In this document: one piece after another, positions 21,194 to 32,318 of the stretch
Numbering within the stretch: the first letter of the stretch is position 1
Layout: every line of letters begins with the position of its first letter
NCBI RefSeq assembly: GCF_000801105.2
Contig: NC_079519.1
Coordinates: 11,654,668 to 11,718,667, forward strand
Reading direction: 5' to 3'
Source: Raphanus sativus
Taxonomy: Eukaryota; Streptophyta; Magnoliopsida; Brassicales; Brassicaceae
DNA length: 64,000 nucleotides
Notes under the pieces: model-generated
What the model was told of the DNA's origin: nothing
What the model saw: the letters and a program-made list of their open reading frames with translations, nothing else
Databases searched by the model: none
Translations under genes and position numbers: made by a program

Positions 21194-24100
21194 ATGGCAA
21201 AAGATCCGATTCTTCAAGTAGAAACAACATGTGGATCTCTCCTTTACGAACTTCAGGTGTGCAAACGATCATTAACCCCCAAAAAAAAAAAAAAAACTAT
21301 TTTTGTGTTTCATATCATTTATCTGTATTGAGATCTTCTTTTGTTTATTTCTCAAAATAAAATTAAAAAAAAAAACAGATTATTTGGGATGAAGTTGGAG
21401 AAACAGAAACTGATAGAGATCAGATGTTGCTTGACCTCGAACGTGAGTGCTTGGAAGTTTACAGAAGAAAAGTTGACCAAGCTAATCGATGCAGAGCTCA
21501 GCTAAGGCAAGCTATTGCTGATGCTGAAGCTGAACTAGCTTCCATCTGTTCTGCTATGGGAGAACGCCCTGTGCATATTAGACAGGTGAGTGAGTGTGTA
21601 TATCTGATGAGCAATAAGTGTTGTTTTTTTTTTTCCATGTTAACCTTTTTTTTCTTCTATGTGTTTAAGTCTGATCAAAGCGTTGGGAGCTTGAAACAAG
21701 AGCTTGGGAAGATTCTCCCTGAATTGGAAGAGATGCAGAAGAGGAAAACCGAGAGAAGAAGCCAGTTCCTTCTTGTCCTAGAAGAAATTGAGAATATCAC
21801 TAATGATATCAAAGGTCAAGGAGAACATGTTCTCTCCAAACCACTCGTCGATGAGACTGATTTGTCTATGAGAAAGCTTGAGGAGTTACACTCCCATCTG
21901 CAAGCACTTCAGAAGGAGAAGGTGAAATTTAATTTGAACTTTTTTTTTTTGGTTATCTGTTTATTTATGTACTTTGTTTTGTTGTTTCCTTCAGAGTGAA
22001 CGAGTGGAGACTATCCGGAAGCACCTGTGTACTCTATATTCTCATTGTTCAGTACTTGGAATGGACTTCAATGAGGTTGTTAGCCAAGTGAATCCCACAT
22101 TAACTGATCCAGAGGGACCAAGAAGCTTAAGTGATCATACCATTGACAACTTGGATGCTGCAGTTCAAAAGCTGAGGGAGGTTAAGATACAGAGAATGCA
22201 GAAGGTAATTTGTAAATTACTTTGGCAAGTTATCTAGATTTTGTCTTTGCTGTTGTCACTCATAGTTGCTTATTGAATTTTTTTTTTAATGAAGCTTCAA
22301 GATCTAGCAACAAACATGTTAGAGCTCTGGAATTTGATGGATACACCCATAGAAGAGCAGCAAGAGTATCAGCATATTACCTGCAATATAGCTGCATCAG
22401 AACATGAAATAACTCAAGCCAATAGTCTCTCTGAAGACTTCATCAAATACGTAAGCTGTTGACAAAAAGTTCATGGTTACACACTATGATCAAGCTTTAA
22501 AGCTAAATTAAGATCTTTTTGTCCATGTCTTTACACCTTAACATGAGTTCCACTGCCATATACAGGTTGAAGCAGAAGTTGTCCGATTGGATGAGGTAAA
22601 GGCAAGCAAAATGAAGGAACTTGTTATGAAGAAGAGATCAGAGCTAGAGGAGATATGTAGGAAAACCCACATGTTACCAGTTTCAGATAGTACTATGGAT
22701 CAGACTATAGTGGCCATAGAATCTGGTATTGTGGATGCCACGTTGGTCCTGGGGCATCTTGAGCAACATATATCTAAGGTCAAAGAGGAAGCTCTAAGTA
22801 GGAAAGAGATACTTGAGAAGGTCGAGAAATGGTTGTCTGCCTGCGATGAAGAAAGCTGGCTTGAAGAATACAACAGGGTTAGAGCCGGAATCACAGAAAC
22901 ATTTATATAAAGTCACAGAGTTCGTTACATTTTTCTCATATTCTCTATTTATTTTTCCACTCTACAGGACGATAACAGATACAATGCTGGTAGAGGAGCT
23001 CATCTTACTCTCAAGCGTGCTGAGAAAGCTCGTAATCTTGTTAACAAACTTCCAGGTAAGTTACTCTTTGTTAATCAATAGTATCACAAATGTTTGTGCT
23101 CTGAATAGATTATGATGGTAATGCAATGTCATTTCATTCAGGAATGGTAGAAGCACTGGCTTCGAAGACAATAGTTTGGGAACAAGAGAAGGGAATTGAA
23201 TTTCTCTATGATGGTGTATGACTTCTCTATAAATTCTCAGTTGACAATTATTTATAATGTCATCGCTGACCATTTGTAATTCTCTGTTTTTTTTTTTTGT
23301 GTCTAGATCCGTCTTTTGTCCATGCTTGAGGAGTATACCTTACTGAGGCAGGAAAGAGAAGAAGAACACCGTCGCCAACGGGTATGTACTTCACTTTGTT
23401 TCCATCAGAAACTTTTGGCCAATACTATCTATCTTCATAAACTAACTCCATGTTTTCTGCATATAAAAGGATCATAAGAAACTCCAAGGACAACTCATAG
23501 CAGAACAAGAGGCGCTCTATGGATCAAAACCGAGCCCATCAAAACCCCTTGGTGGCAAAAAGGCTCCAAGAATCTCAACGGGTGGTGCAGCAACCAACCG
23601 AAGACTCTCCTTAGGGGCAGGGATGCATCAGACTCCTAAGCCTAACAAGAAAGCAGATCAACGCCAAGTCGATGGAGCTTTATCAACTGGTAATTTCGAG
23701 TCTTTGACAATAAAAATGTAACTAAATTGCTTATCATAGTGTTGAGTACTTCTCTTAAAATGCATTGATCTGATCTCCTGCAGGAAGAAGAGGGCTTGAT
23801 GTTGCTGGACTTCCCTCAAGGAAACAGTCAATGAATCCTTGTGAACAGCTACAGTCTCCACTAGTTCGCAAGCCATTCTCACCCATCTCTACCACGGTGG
23901 TTGCATCAAAGGCCAACATAGCAACGCCACAGCAACTTGTTCCAAACTCGAAAAGCAACGCAGTAAACGAGATGTCCTCCTTTGCAACTCCGGTCAAGAA
24001 CAACATTATCAAGAATTTGGAAGAAGAGAAGATGATGTCGATGTTGCAAACACCAAAGAATGTCGCAGCTATGATTCCCATTCCATCAACACCAGCAACA

Positions 24101-24244
24101 ATCTCTGTCCCGATGCAAACTGCACCAACTCCACTCAACAACTATGCAAGATTGCTCCCTGAAAAGACTGAAGTTGTTGAGTACTCGTTTGAGGAACGAA
24201 GACTCGCCTTCATGCTACAATCTGAGTCTCTGATCCACGTCTGA
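21194..24244 (+). CDS. MAP65-3: MAP65-3/PLEIADE microtubule cross-linker
   Basis: Microtubule-associated protein of the MAP65/Ase1/PRC1 family. It bundles antiparallel microtubules at the phragmoplast midzone and is needed for cytokinesis (known for the Arabidopsis orthologue At5g51600). Eleven coding exons, all with consistent phases: 21194-21256, 21379-21585, 21670-21921, 21995-22204, 22295-22450, 22566-22877, 22968-23055, 23142-23215, 23307-23381, 23470-23689, 23784-24244. They give 705 aa, against about 707 in Arabidopsis. It starts [20 protein letters not shown]; the amino half is coiled coil. The conserved microtubule-binding region includes [20 protein letters not shown] and [20 protein letters not shown]. 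The tail is basic with Ser/Thr-Pro sites (possible CDK/MAPK targets) and ends [13 protein letters not shown] before the stop. MAP65-3 is distinguished from other MAP65 proteins by this tail. Upstream MSA-like motifs fit G2/M expression. No break is seen. Confidence 0.97.
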
Positions 24245-24847
24245 TTTCAATGTCTTTTAAAACTCAAACAGGTTGTGGATTGGTTTGTAAAAGGTCAATT
24301 ATATGATTGGCTTTTTTTTTGTGATCTGCGTTACATATGTATGGATTCTTGGAGACTAACAAGAAAAGTCGTTTAGAGTCCAAAGAGACTCTCTAGTCTC
24401 TTACCTTTCGTGAAGTGGAGCTGGAACTCTCTAGTCGCCCTAAGTTATTTTAACAGCCTCGCATTTTTAAAATTTTCTCCCAAGTACACTGAAATTTATT
24501 AGCTATTCAATTGTGACCTATGGAAATTAATTTATGATTATTTATTGTCTTTTACATAATATAAAATAATAAATAATATATTGATAATTGACATTATTTA
24601 TTTTCTTTTACATAATATAAAATAATAAATAATATATTGATAATTGACAAACCATTAAATATTATGTACGTAATTAAATTGATGCAATCATATAAATCAA
24701 AATAATCACTCTTGATTATTTATTTACAATCATTTTATGGTAAGTAAGTCTAAACAATCGTTTTTATCTATTATGTACGTATATAATTAAATTTAAATGA
24801 TATTAACATCTATATATTAACTATGACTTCCTAATCATATGATTTTA
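24245..24847. other. MAP65-3 downstream region with a 56-bp tandem duplication
   Basis: AT-rich 3' flank. Units 24537-24592 and 24593-24648 are nearly identical (ATTATTTATT..CTTTTACATAATAT..) and abut exactly, a recent tandem duplication. No gene seen. Confidence 0.75.
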
Positions 24848-24859
24848 CTAGGGTCGGTC

Positions 24860-24872
24860 CGCCCTACGGGCG
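24860..24872 (-). other. Helitron 3' terminal hairpin
   Basis: CGCCC-TAC-GGGCG, a perfect 5-bp GC stem with a 3-nt loop, eight bases inside the CTAG end (24848-24851). Short GC hairpins just before CTRR are the hallmark of Helitron 3' ends. Confidence 0.7.
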
Positions 24873-24926
24873 AAATAAAAATTATCAAATTTTTTTTTTT
24901 TTTTTTTTGTCATCAAACATACAGAC

Positions 24927-27900
24927 TCATATTGACTCTGTACACCAAACTGGTAGCTCGGCATCCATGTGAATGACAAAAGACGATTGTTGTCTGGCAC
25001 TGCGTGCTAAACGATCCGCCCTTGAATTTGCCGTCCTTGGTACATAGATGAGCTGTGAGCTATGGAAACTACTTTGTAAGCTTCTGATATCCTCCAGATA
25101 ACTTGCGAACGCCGGCCACTCTTCTGGTTCCGAAACCATCTTCACCAACTGAGAACAATCCGTTGCAAATGTAACCTGAAACTGACGTAAATTCCTCATA
25201 CATTCCATTGCCCAAATCAATGCTTCCACCTCCGAGTGAAGGGGAGATATACTTGCCCGCACATTTCGTGCCCCCATTAATCCCTCATATCCTTCCAGAG
25301 TACTGTACCATCCTTGTCCCGAGAAAGAGTCTTTATCCTTCCACGAACCATCTGTGAAGCACCATCTCCCTGAAATTGAAGGAGGCTGATATGCTTGAGG
25401 TGGTATAGTGTGTCGGATAGTCAACTCTTGGGCCGCAGCCCACATAGTAGCCTCCGTTTCAGCCAGCTTTAGTGTATCCATGGCATCAACATCCAGATTA
25501 CTAAAGACCTTACTGTTCCTTGCTTTCCAAATATACCATAGGATCCATGCAAATTGATGATCAGTCATCTTGGGTAAAACTCTCCAGAATAAATGATCCA
25601 TGTTATTATACAATGATTCCGAGGGGAAAACATGTGGATGTGTTGGTATAGTTGATAATGCCCATATTTGCCGTGCTGGAGGACATTCAAAAAATACATG
25701 ATTCAAAGATTCCTCTGTACTCCCACATCTGTCACAAATAGTGTCCCCTTGCATTCCTCGGGCTTTTAAATTCTTTTTAACCGCAACACACCCTGATACA
25801 ATCTGCCAAAGAAAGTGTTTTATCTTTGGTGGACACTTAACCTGCCAACAAAAAGCTTTTAAAGAATCTACCGTTGGTCCATAGAAAGCTAGTTTATTTT
25901 CTTTGTCGGGATAAACCATTTCCACCTCATATCCTGATTTAACCGTATATTTTCCATTTTTGGTAAAATGCCAGCCATCCTTGTCTTTTATACAAAACTT
26001 ACTGAGAGGTATACTTTCAATAATCTTTGCATCCAATGGATCCACCAAGGCCCTAATGGCTTGTGAGTTCCAAGTCCTAGAACCTGGAATAATGAGAGAT
26101 TCAACCGTAAGTTCCGGAAATAAATCGTGATGGTTTTTGTTTGCAGGTCTCGGGCGAGTGGTTGGGAGCCAAGGGTCATTCCATACTGAAATAGATGAAC
26201 CTGTTCCCACCCTTTTAATTAGTCCTTTGCTAACCAGAGATCGAGCAGATACGATACTCCTCCATCCATATGATGGAGAGTAAGAACGGATTGGTTCCAG
26301 GGGTGAAGCGTTCCGGAAATACCGACCCTTGAATACTCGAGCAAATAGAGTATTCGGTTTATCTATGAGACGCCAAAGTTGTTTTCCAAGCATTGCCGTA
26401 TTGAAATTCAAGATATCCTTAAAACCCAAACCACCCTCCTCTTTAGGAAGGCAAACCTTATCCCATGATTTCCAGTGCATGCCTTTCGTGCTTCCTCCCG
26501 GACTCCACCAAAATTTCGCAACCGTACTCGTAAGCTTCTTTATAGTAGTTTTTGGTAATCGATAACAGGACATTACATGGTTCGGTAAAGCCGTAACCAC
26601 CGATTTAATAACCACTTCCTTCCCTCCTTTAGTAAAGTACCTAAATGTCCACCCATTAATTCTTGTATCTAATCGGGTTTGGACAAATCCAAAGACTTGT
26701 ACCTTAGATCCACTTAGATTTTCTGGTAATCCCAGATATGACCCCATACCTCCGATATTCTGGATCCCCAATATATCCCTCATCTCTTGCCTCCTAGATT
26801 CCTCAATCTTATGTCCGAATTGAATAGATGATTTTTGAAAATTAATCAGTTGGCCCGAGACTGCCTCGTACTCCTTTAGGATCCTGAGAATAGTCTCACA
26901 TTCTTCCCTCTGTGCCTTACAAAAGAAGAGACTATCATCTGCAAATAGCAGGTGAGATATCGGTGGACAAGCTCTCGCTACTTTCATTCCCGTCAATTGT
27001 TTTCCTTGTTCCGCTTTCTTAATGTTTGCAATCAGAGCCTCTGTACACAAAATAAAAAGGTATGGAGATAGTGGATCCCCTTGCCTAAGACCCCTTTGTG
27101 GGGTTATAAGTCCCTTTGGTTGACCATTGAGTAAAACCTGATACTGAACCGAAGAGATACATTCCATCATTAGTTTTGTCCAATGTGGGTCGAAACCTAG
27201 TTTAGTGAGAAGTGCTTGGATAAAATCCCATTCCACCCTATCAAATGCTTTACTCATATCCGTTTTTATCGCCATATACTTATTTTGACAAGATTTATTT
27301 GTCCTCAATCCATGAAACATCTCTTGAGCAATCAGAATATTATCTGAGATCAGCCTCCCTGAAACAAAAGCCGATTGTGTTTCCGATATTAGTCGTGGAA
27401 GACATATTTTCAACCTCTCACAAAGCACTTTTGATAGAATTTTATATCCGACATTACAGAGACTGATGGGTCTCAACTCTGTCATCCGTGTAGGTCTTTC
27501 CGTTTTTGGAATCATACAAATGTTGGTAAGATTCAACCTTGGATCCATATCTCCTGTAGTTAAAAAATGATTAACCAATTCCACCAGATCATCCTTTATA
27601 ATATGCCAAGAAATCTGAAAAAAAAGAGCAGTCATTCCATCCGGTCCCGGTGCCTTTTCTGGGTGCATCATAAATAAGGCTTGTTTCACCTCTTCCTCCG
27701 TTGCCACCCGAAGAAGACGTTGATTCATCTGAAATGAGATAGCTGGTGTTACCTCTTCCAGGAAATTATCAAAATTGGAAGGATCGGTGGTCGTGAACAA
27801 ATTCCCGAAGTAATCCACGGCCACCTTTTCCACTCCATTCTCATCCGTTATCCAAGTACCTGCCTCATCATAGAGACCCACAATCCTATTTCGAATCCTT

Positions 27901-28997
27901 CTTTGCCTTGTTAGTGCATGATAGAAATTAGTATTTAAATCCCCCGATGAATACCACATATTTCGGCTTTTCTGATGCCAATACTCCTCTTCATCCTTAT
28001 ATGCATCCTGGAGTTTCTTAGAGACCTCAATAATCTCCTCTTGTGACCTTGAATCATCAGATTGTACTTCTTCCAGTGCTTTTTGAAGCTCCGCAATTTT
28101 TTCCTTTCCATACAGTGGATTATTTTTTCTCCAAGCCGCTATCTCGTGCCTGCAGTTACTAATTTTTGAAACTATGTCCTCTGATATACCAGGGCCAGAT
28201 TCCTTCCATCCCGAGACTATTGAGTCCAAAAGACCCTCTTGTCCAATCCATCTTTTATCAAACCGAAATTGTCCTTTTCTTCTACGGACTTTATCCTCAA
28301 TAAATGCAACTACGGGTCGATGGTCGGACCCCACCATTCCTAAATATTCCGTATATGAAACCGGGAAAAGGGTGTGCCATTCCTCGTTGGCTAGTGCGCG
28401 ATCCAGTCGACATCTGACTGTAAAAGCTCCTTTACCCTTTCCTCTCCTACCTTGCCACGACATTTTATTTCCCCGTGCCGGGAACTCAAGTAACCCACTA
28501 TTCCTTATCATGTCATTGAAGGGGATAAAAGAGTTGGCACTCCGTAACGCTCCTCCCTCTTTCTCATGGTTACCAGTAATTTCATTCAAATCTCCAATTA
28601 TAAACCATGGGTCCGATCTCGCCAGCCCATACCTTGTCAATCTCTCCCATACCTGCTCCCTTAGTTTCTGTACCGGATCACCATATACAAATGTTAAAAA
28701 AACTTTTTTACCAAGGGTAACCGCTTCGACATCTATCATTCTATTGCTCGTATACAAAACCTGAACCTCCAATTCATTATTATAGAAAAGTGCTAAACCT
28801 CCACTTCTCCCATTCGGATCCACCGTAACCAAATTATCATAACCAAAATGTGCCTGAATACCTTGTAAGAATTCTGCATCTTGTTTTGTTTCCGACAAAA
28901 ATAGAAACTCTGGTTTATATTTGTGCCAAATTTCTCGGAGATAACTCATGGTCCATTTACTTTGCACTCCCCTACAATTCCAACTTAAAATCTTCAT
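24927..28997 (-). CDS. LINE ORF2: endonuclease, reverse transcriptase, RNase H
   Basis: 1356 aa, complete from ATG (28997) to stop. Residues 1-230 are an APE-type endonuclease: MKILSWNCRGVQS, LSETK with the catalytic Glu (~36), GDLNEI (~135-140) and GSDHRPV (~223-229). Reverse transcriptase spans ~490-770: LRPISLCNVGYKILSKVL, KTDMSKAFDRVEWDF (Asp 580), QGDPLSPYLF, and the catalytic FADD at ~685-688. The zf-RVT region reads ICDRCGSTEESLNHVFFECP. The carboxy end is an RNase H: FTDGSWK, HSEVEALIWAMECM, FATDCSQ and VPRTANSRADRLARSA, so the D-E-D-D set is visible. Function is nicking target DNA and copying the LINE RNA in place. All catalytic motifs are intact, making it a candidate active enzyme. 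The LINE pseudogene at 16.8 kb is a close relative. Confidence 0.97.
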   Translation of the reverse strand: MKILSWNCRGVQSKWTMSYLREIWHKYKPEFLFLSETKQDAEFLQGIQAHFGYDNLVTVDPNGRSGGLALFYNNELEVQVLYTSNRMIDVEAVTLGKKVFLTFVYGDPVQKLREQVWERLTRYGLARSDPWFIIGDLNEITGNHEKEGGALRSANSFIPFNDMIRNSGLLEFPARGNKMSWQGRRGKGKGAFTVRCRLDRALANEEWHTLFPVSYTEYLGMVGSDHRPVVAFIEDKVRRRKGQFRFDKRWIGQEGLLDSIVSGWKESGPGISEDIVSKISNCRHEIAAWRKNNPLYGKEKIAELQKALEEVQSDDSRSQEEIIEVSKKLQDAYKDEEEYWHQKSRNMWYSSGDLNTNFYHALTRQRRIRNRIVGLYDEAGTWITDENGVEKVAVDYFGNLFTTTDPSNFDNFLEEVTPAISFQMNQRLLRVATEEEVKQALFMMHPEKAPGPDGMTALFFQISWHIIKDDLVELVNHFLTTGDMDPRLNLTNICMIPKTERPTRMTELRPISLCNVGYKILSKVLCERLKICLPRLISETQSAFVSGRLISDNILIAQEMFHGLRTNKSCQNKYMAIKTDMSKAFDRVEWDFIQALLTKLGFDPHWTKLMMECISSVQYQVLLNGQPKGLITPQRGLRQGDPLSPYLFILCTEALIANIKKAEQGKQLTGMKVARACPPISHLLFADDSLFFCKAQREECETILRILKEYEAVSGQLINFQKSSIQFGHKIEESRRQEMRDILGIQNIGGMGSYLGLPENLSGSKVQVFGFVQTRLDTRINGWTFRYFTKGGKEVVIKSVVTALPNHVMSCYRLPKTTIKKLTSTVAKFWWSPGGSTKGMHWKSWDKVCLPKEEGGLGFKDILNFNTAMLGKQLWRLIDKPNTLFARVFKGRYFRNASPLEPIRSYSPSYGWRSIVSARSLVSKGLIKRVGTGSSISVWNDPWLPTTRPRPANKNHHDLFPELTVESLIIPGSRTWNSQAIRALVDPLDAKIIESIPLSKFCIKDKDGWHFTKNGKYTVKSGYEVEMVYPDKENKLAFYGPTVDSLKAFCWQVKCPPKIKHFLWQIVSGCVAVKKNLKARGMQGDTICDRCGSTEESLNHVFFECPPARQIWALSTIPTHPHVFPSESLYNNMDHLFWRVLPKMTDHQFAWILWYIWKARNSKVFSNLDVDAMDTLKLAETEATMWAAAQELTIRHTIPPQAYQPPSISGRWCFTDGSWKDKDSFSGQGWYSTLEGYEGLMGARNVRASISPLHSEVEALIWAMECMRNLRQFQVTFATDCSQLVKMVSEPEEWPAFASYLEDIRSLQSSFHSSQLIYVPRTANSRADRLARSARQQSSFVIHMDAELPVWCTESI

Positions 28998-29813
28998 ATA
29001 ATATATTTTATTAAACTAGGAGATACAGATTCGAAGCGATCATAATATCTCGTGAACACCAAGAAACCCATTATCCGAATCCACACAGACCATAATAATC
29101 CCTCATGGTCGTGCACTACAAGATCATTCAAGACTCCATTCAGCTGAATCAAATAAATTTTCCAGAGAGAACAACGCAATCTATAAATACTCCACCCAGA
29201 TACAACTTTTAATATTTTAAAATATGTGTCCGACAAAATATCAGGCCAGACAAAATTGCAATTTGAACCATACTTGGTGTAAGAATAGTCCAATAAGTCA
29301 CAACATATTTCAGTGCCATTTATTTCCAAATATAAACTATATGTGCCGTATAAACAAGTCAAACCAAGCCTCAATAATCGTTCCCCCATTTCCTTCTCCA
29401 TCTCCAATAATAAAATTTCCCACCCAATATGCCATTTGACTTTCAGTCCCCAACCTGTCCAGAATTTCCAAACAAAACAGTGATACCTCAGTGTTGTATA
29501 CATCTCTGTCGAACCATAGTTTCCACTTGTTATCATCAATATAAAATCCCAATAATAATTCATGACCCATGCATAGCCACTCCAGTACCCGTACCTCAAA
29601 ACCCCAATATTATTCCATTGCTTGACTTGAACAAGTAAACAGCCATAGAAACATAAAGACACTACAACACCCGAAACATAGGTACTAAGACCATATAACC
29701 CAACATAAAAACAAATGCTCATGGAGCTTATTAAAAACAAAGACCACCCCACAACAAGATCCCCATCCTGTTTATCAGACACTAAATAAAAATAAAACCC
29801 TTGATCCATAGAC

Positions 29814-31439
29814 CTATGGTTTTTGATGGACAGCAAGCAGGTTTGATGCAACCTTAGTCTCCTGCTGATACTTATCTCCTGCTCGATTTCCTGGACGAGC
29901 TGGCACCTTCTTACGAGGAGATGCAAGAGCTTTGGCACTTCTCATTTTGGAGCTCGCTGCAGTACTCACCGTGTTTTTAAAGAGCCTCTTCTTTGTTACC
30001 TGTTTCATTGCCTCCTCTTCTACCTGTTGCCCTTTCTCTTCCACGACCACCAGTGGTGCTTCAGTATCGTCAATGTCACCAAGAGCCGCATGTTCCTCCA
30101 ATTCTAAACTCATGGCTGCCAGCTCTTCCTCCGTCGGCTCTGGGAGATCATCTTCTGCATCGAGATCATCCCACTCCATCATCTCCTCCTCCCCTATCTT
30201 CAAGTTACCCTCTACTAGCCCCTGGAGTTGCTTAAGACCCTGCACTGCATCAGTTGGGTCTGAAACAACTTCAGTACCAACCGCCTGTGTTTTAGCCAAC
30301 TGTTCTTGAAACTCCTTCGAAGGAAGTGACATGTTACCATTATCCTCAATCCTGATCTCTCCCTCCTCCTTCTCATCCTCCTGTGCCCCCAGCTGAGTCT
30401 GGTTTGCAATGATGCGACCTAGTGACCCATCTTTTTTCCCCTCTTGATCGTGTGAGCGTGTGTCTTCCCGACGAGGGGACTTATGGTTCGACACCTCTCC
30501 TTCTCCTCTGTTGTTTACTTTGGTTCCAGAGGGTTTCCTGTTACTCTTGTCTGCCATTCTCACCCATTTGGATTTAGTATCATCAATCATCTTTCCCTTA
30601 CCCTTACCAGTGTACTCCCTCGAGTCTCTCTCTCGATTCTGTTGAGTTCCATTCCCATGAAGCACGACGCCTTTGTAGCTTCTAGCCCGGTCGTCATACT
30701 TATGACCTTCATGCCATCCCCCGTTACCTTCAATAGCCTCCATTTTCCTCTCTGGAACCTGTTTGAAACCTTTTGTCGTTGGGCATATCCCTTTATGGTG
30801 ACAAAGGCTCCCACAGAATTCACAGTAGCCGAATAGTTTCTCGTACCGCAATAAGATAGGAACTTCCTCCCCATCATAGAACTCACCACCCTTGAAATCA
30901 ACAGAAGTCTCGAAACATAGCTCCTTGAAGGCGTCCACCACTACCAATACTCGCATCAGGTCTAGGTCCACCTCGATCACCCTACCAATAGCATCGCCTA
31001 TGCTTTCAAAATTTGGTGCTGTCCTAAACTCCTTAGAAACCCCCAGAACCCGAACCCAGAATGGAATTTCAGATGGGTAATTCAATGACCTCTTTGGTTG
31101 CCATTTCGCCAAAGCTATCATCCAGAAATCAAAATGATATGGCTGGAACTTGAGCACACCTTCAATGTCTTCCTCGTTCTCAAACTCGAACTGGAATTTA
31201 CCAAGACCCAGATCTTTCCCAACCACACGATCCTCAAGCTTCCAAATCTTCGGTAGGTTTGAAAGCAAAGCCTTCATCTCCTGTGCAGGTGGGTTCATGC
31301 ACCTCCCCATCAGTATCTTGGAACAAGATTTGATCAAGTCAGAGTTGTCGAAATGAGCAACCGTGATTTTTAACCTCTTGCGAGTCCCTTCGCCCATCCT
31401 TGTTTCACCCAATGATCCCAATAACTGACCCTGCGCCAT
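29814..31439 (-). CDS. LINE ORF1: DUF4283/CCHC nucleic-acid-binding protein
   Basis: 541 aa from the ATG at 31439 (MAQGQLLGSLGETRMGEGTR). The frame is open to the element's 5' end, including another in-frame ATG, but this start directly precedes the DUF4283-type domain. Residues ~30-200 carry the typical W-rich block (MIALAKWQPKRSLN, EIPFWVRVLGV, ESIGDAIGRVIEVDLD). Residues 206-219, CEFCGSLCHHKGIC, form a CX2CX4HX4C zinc knuckle. The rest is a charged, probably disordered tail with acidic stretches. Likely role is RNA binding in the retrotransposition particle. It lies 816 bp upstream of ORF2. Complete, with no stops. Confidence 0.92.
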   Translation of the reverse strand: MAQGQLLGSLGETRMGEGTRKRLKITVAHFDNSDLIKSCSKILMGRCMNPPAQEMKALLSNLPKIWKLEDRVVGKDLGLGKFQFEFENEEDIEGVLKFQPYHFDFWMIALAKWQPKRSLNYPSEIPFWVRVLGVSKEFRTAPNFESIGDAIGRVIEVDLDLMRVLVVVDAFKELCFETSVDFKGGEFYDGEEVPILLRYEKLFGYCEFCGSLCHHKGICPTTKGFKQVPERKMEAIEGNGGWHEGHKYDDRARSYKGVVLHGNGTQQNRERDSREYTGKGKGKMIDDTKSKWVRMADKSNRKPSGTKVNNRGEGEVSNHKSPRREDTRSHDQEGKKDGSLGRIIANQTQLGAQEDEKEEGEIRIEDNGNMSLPSKEFQEQLAKTQAVGTEVVSDPTDAVQGLKQLQGLVEGNLKIGEEEMMEWDDLDAEDDLPEPTEEELAAMSLELEEHAALGDIDDTEAPLVVVEEKGQQVEEEAMKQVTKKRLFKNTVSTAASSKMRSAKALASPRKKVPARPGNRAGDKYQQETKVASNLLAVHQKP

Positions 31440-32187
31440 TGATACCACAATCAACTCTTTTCTGTGACTTAGTTTAAAAGAGTAGAGAAACTTGAAACTG
31501 ATTAAGAGAAATCCCATTCCCGAAATGATTTTATAGTAAGTCCATGTTGCCTTCTCTTTCCTCTGTGACAAATCACTCCCGATATCAAAATTATAGGTGA
31601 AGATTCCCTCAAATCCCCACTGACAATCAAATTGATCCTCCCGTATCTCCATGTTTCCAAAACAAAATAATCCCTTTCCCCTCTCTGTGTAATCAAAAAT
31701 CTCAAAGTAATTACCTTGGTATCCCATCAATCTCGTATTACTTCTGATTGGAATCGGAAGCCAATATCCCCTTGATATCGCTATCTCTTGTATCTTGATG
31801 TTTCCCTTCCTTCGATCTTCCCTTATCCCATTGAGATCCTGAAAAAATCCTCCATTATCCCCTCTCTGATTCCTTCCCTCATCCCGATCCCCCTTGATTC
31901 GAAACCCCCCGCCGATTCCTGGATCCCACCACGATTTCATCAAACCTAAAAGTCCCCCTTGATTCTGGGTTTTCTTGTTCCTTAATCTCAGCTGCAATAA
32001 AAATTATCAAATATTTAAGTAGTTAGAGTAAATATTTAATATAAATTGTAATTATTTAAAAATATACATATTAGTTAAATTTTCTACATTTTATTGTATT
32101 TGAAATAAACCATGTTATCTGAAAAATTAGTTATAACTTAAAAAAATATTACTTGTTATTTTTCTAAATATGATTTTTGTTTTCTTA

Positions 32188-32318
32188 TTAAAAGATTTAA
32201 GATGATTTTCTTTTGTTAAGTAATCTATGTTTGAATTATATATTAAGAATTTTTTTTTCTTAATATATAATTCAAACATAGATTACTTAACAAAAGAAAA
32301 TCATCTTAAATCTTTTAA
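32188..32318. repeat. 62-bp perfect inverted repeat (7-nt loop)
   Basis: Arms 32188-32249 and 32257-32318 are exact reverse complements, separated by seven Ts. The arm begins TTAAAAGATTTAAGATGATT. It lies in the Helitron interior, ~175 bp from the LINE insertion site. RNA across it would form a near-perfect 62-bp duplex. Confidence 0.95.

Larger units (their letters stand above)
24891..31995 (-). mobile_element. Full-length LINE retrotransposon, apparently intact
   Basis: 7.1-kb non-LTR retrotransposon on the minus strand, flanked by a perfect 17-bp duplication AATAAAAATTATCAAAT (24874-24890 and 31996-32012). An 18-T run (poly(A) on the minus strand) sits at 24891-24908. It holds a 5' UTR of about 0.56 kb, ORF1, an ~0.8-kb spacer and ORF2, with a very short (18-bp) 3' UTR. 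Both ORFs lack disabling mutations and the duplication is perfect, so the insertion looks young. It sits within the Helitron, close to the Helitron 3' hairpin. Confidence 0.95.

Noticed and set aside
28994..29938. 314-codon minus-strand ORF between LINE ORF1 and ORF2
   Set aside because: Overlaps the ends of both ORFs in another frame, and composition (W/Y/C-rich, no motif) looks like chance reading of the spacer.
29932..30836. Plus-strand ORFs rich in Ser/Pro over LINE ORF1
   Set aside because: Antisense shadows of the acidic/charged ORF1 tail.
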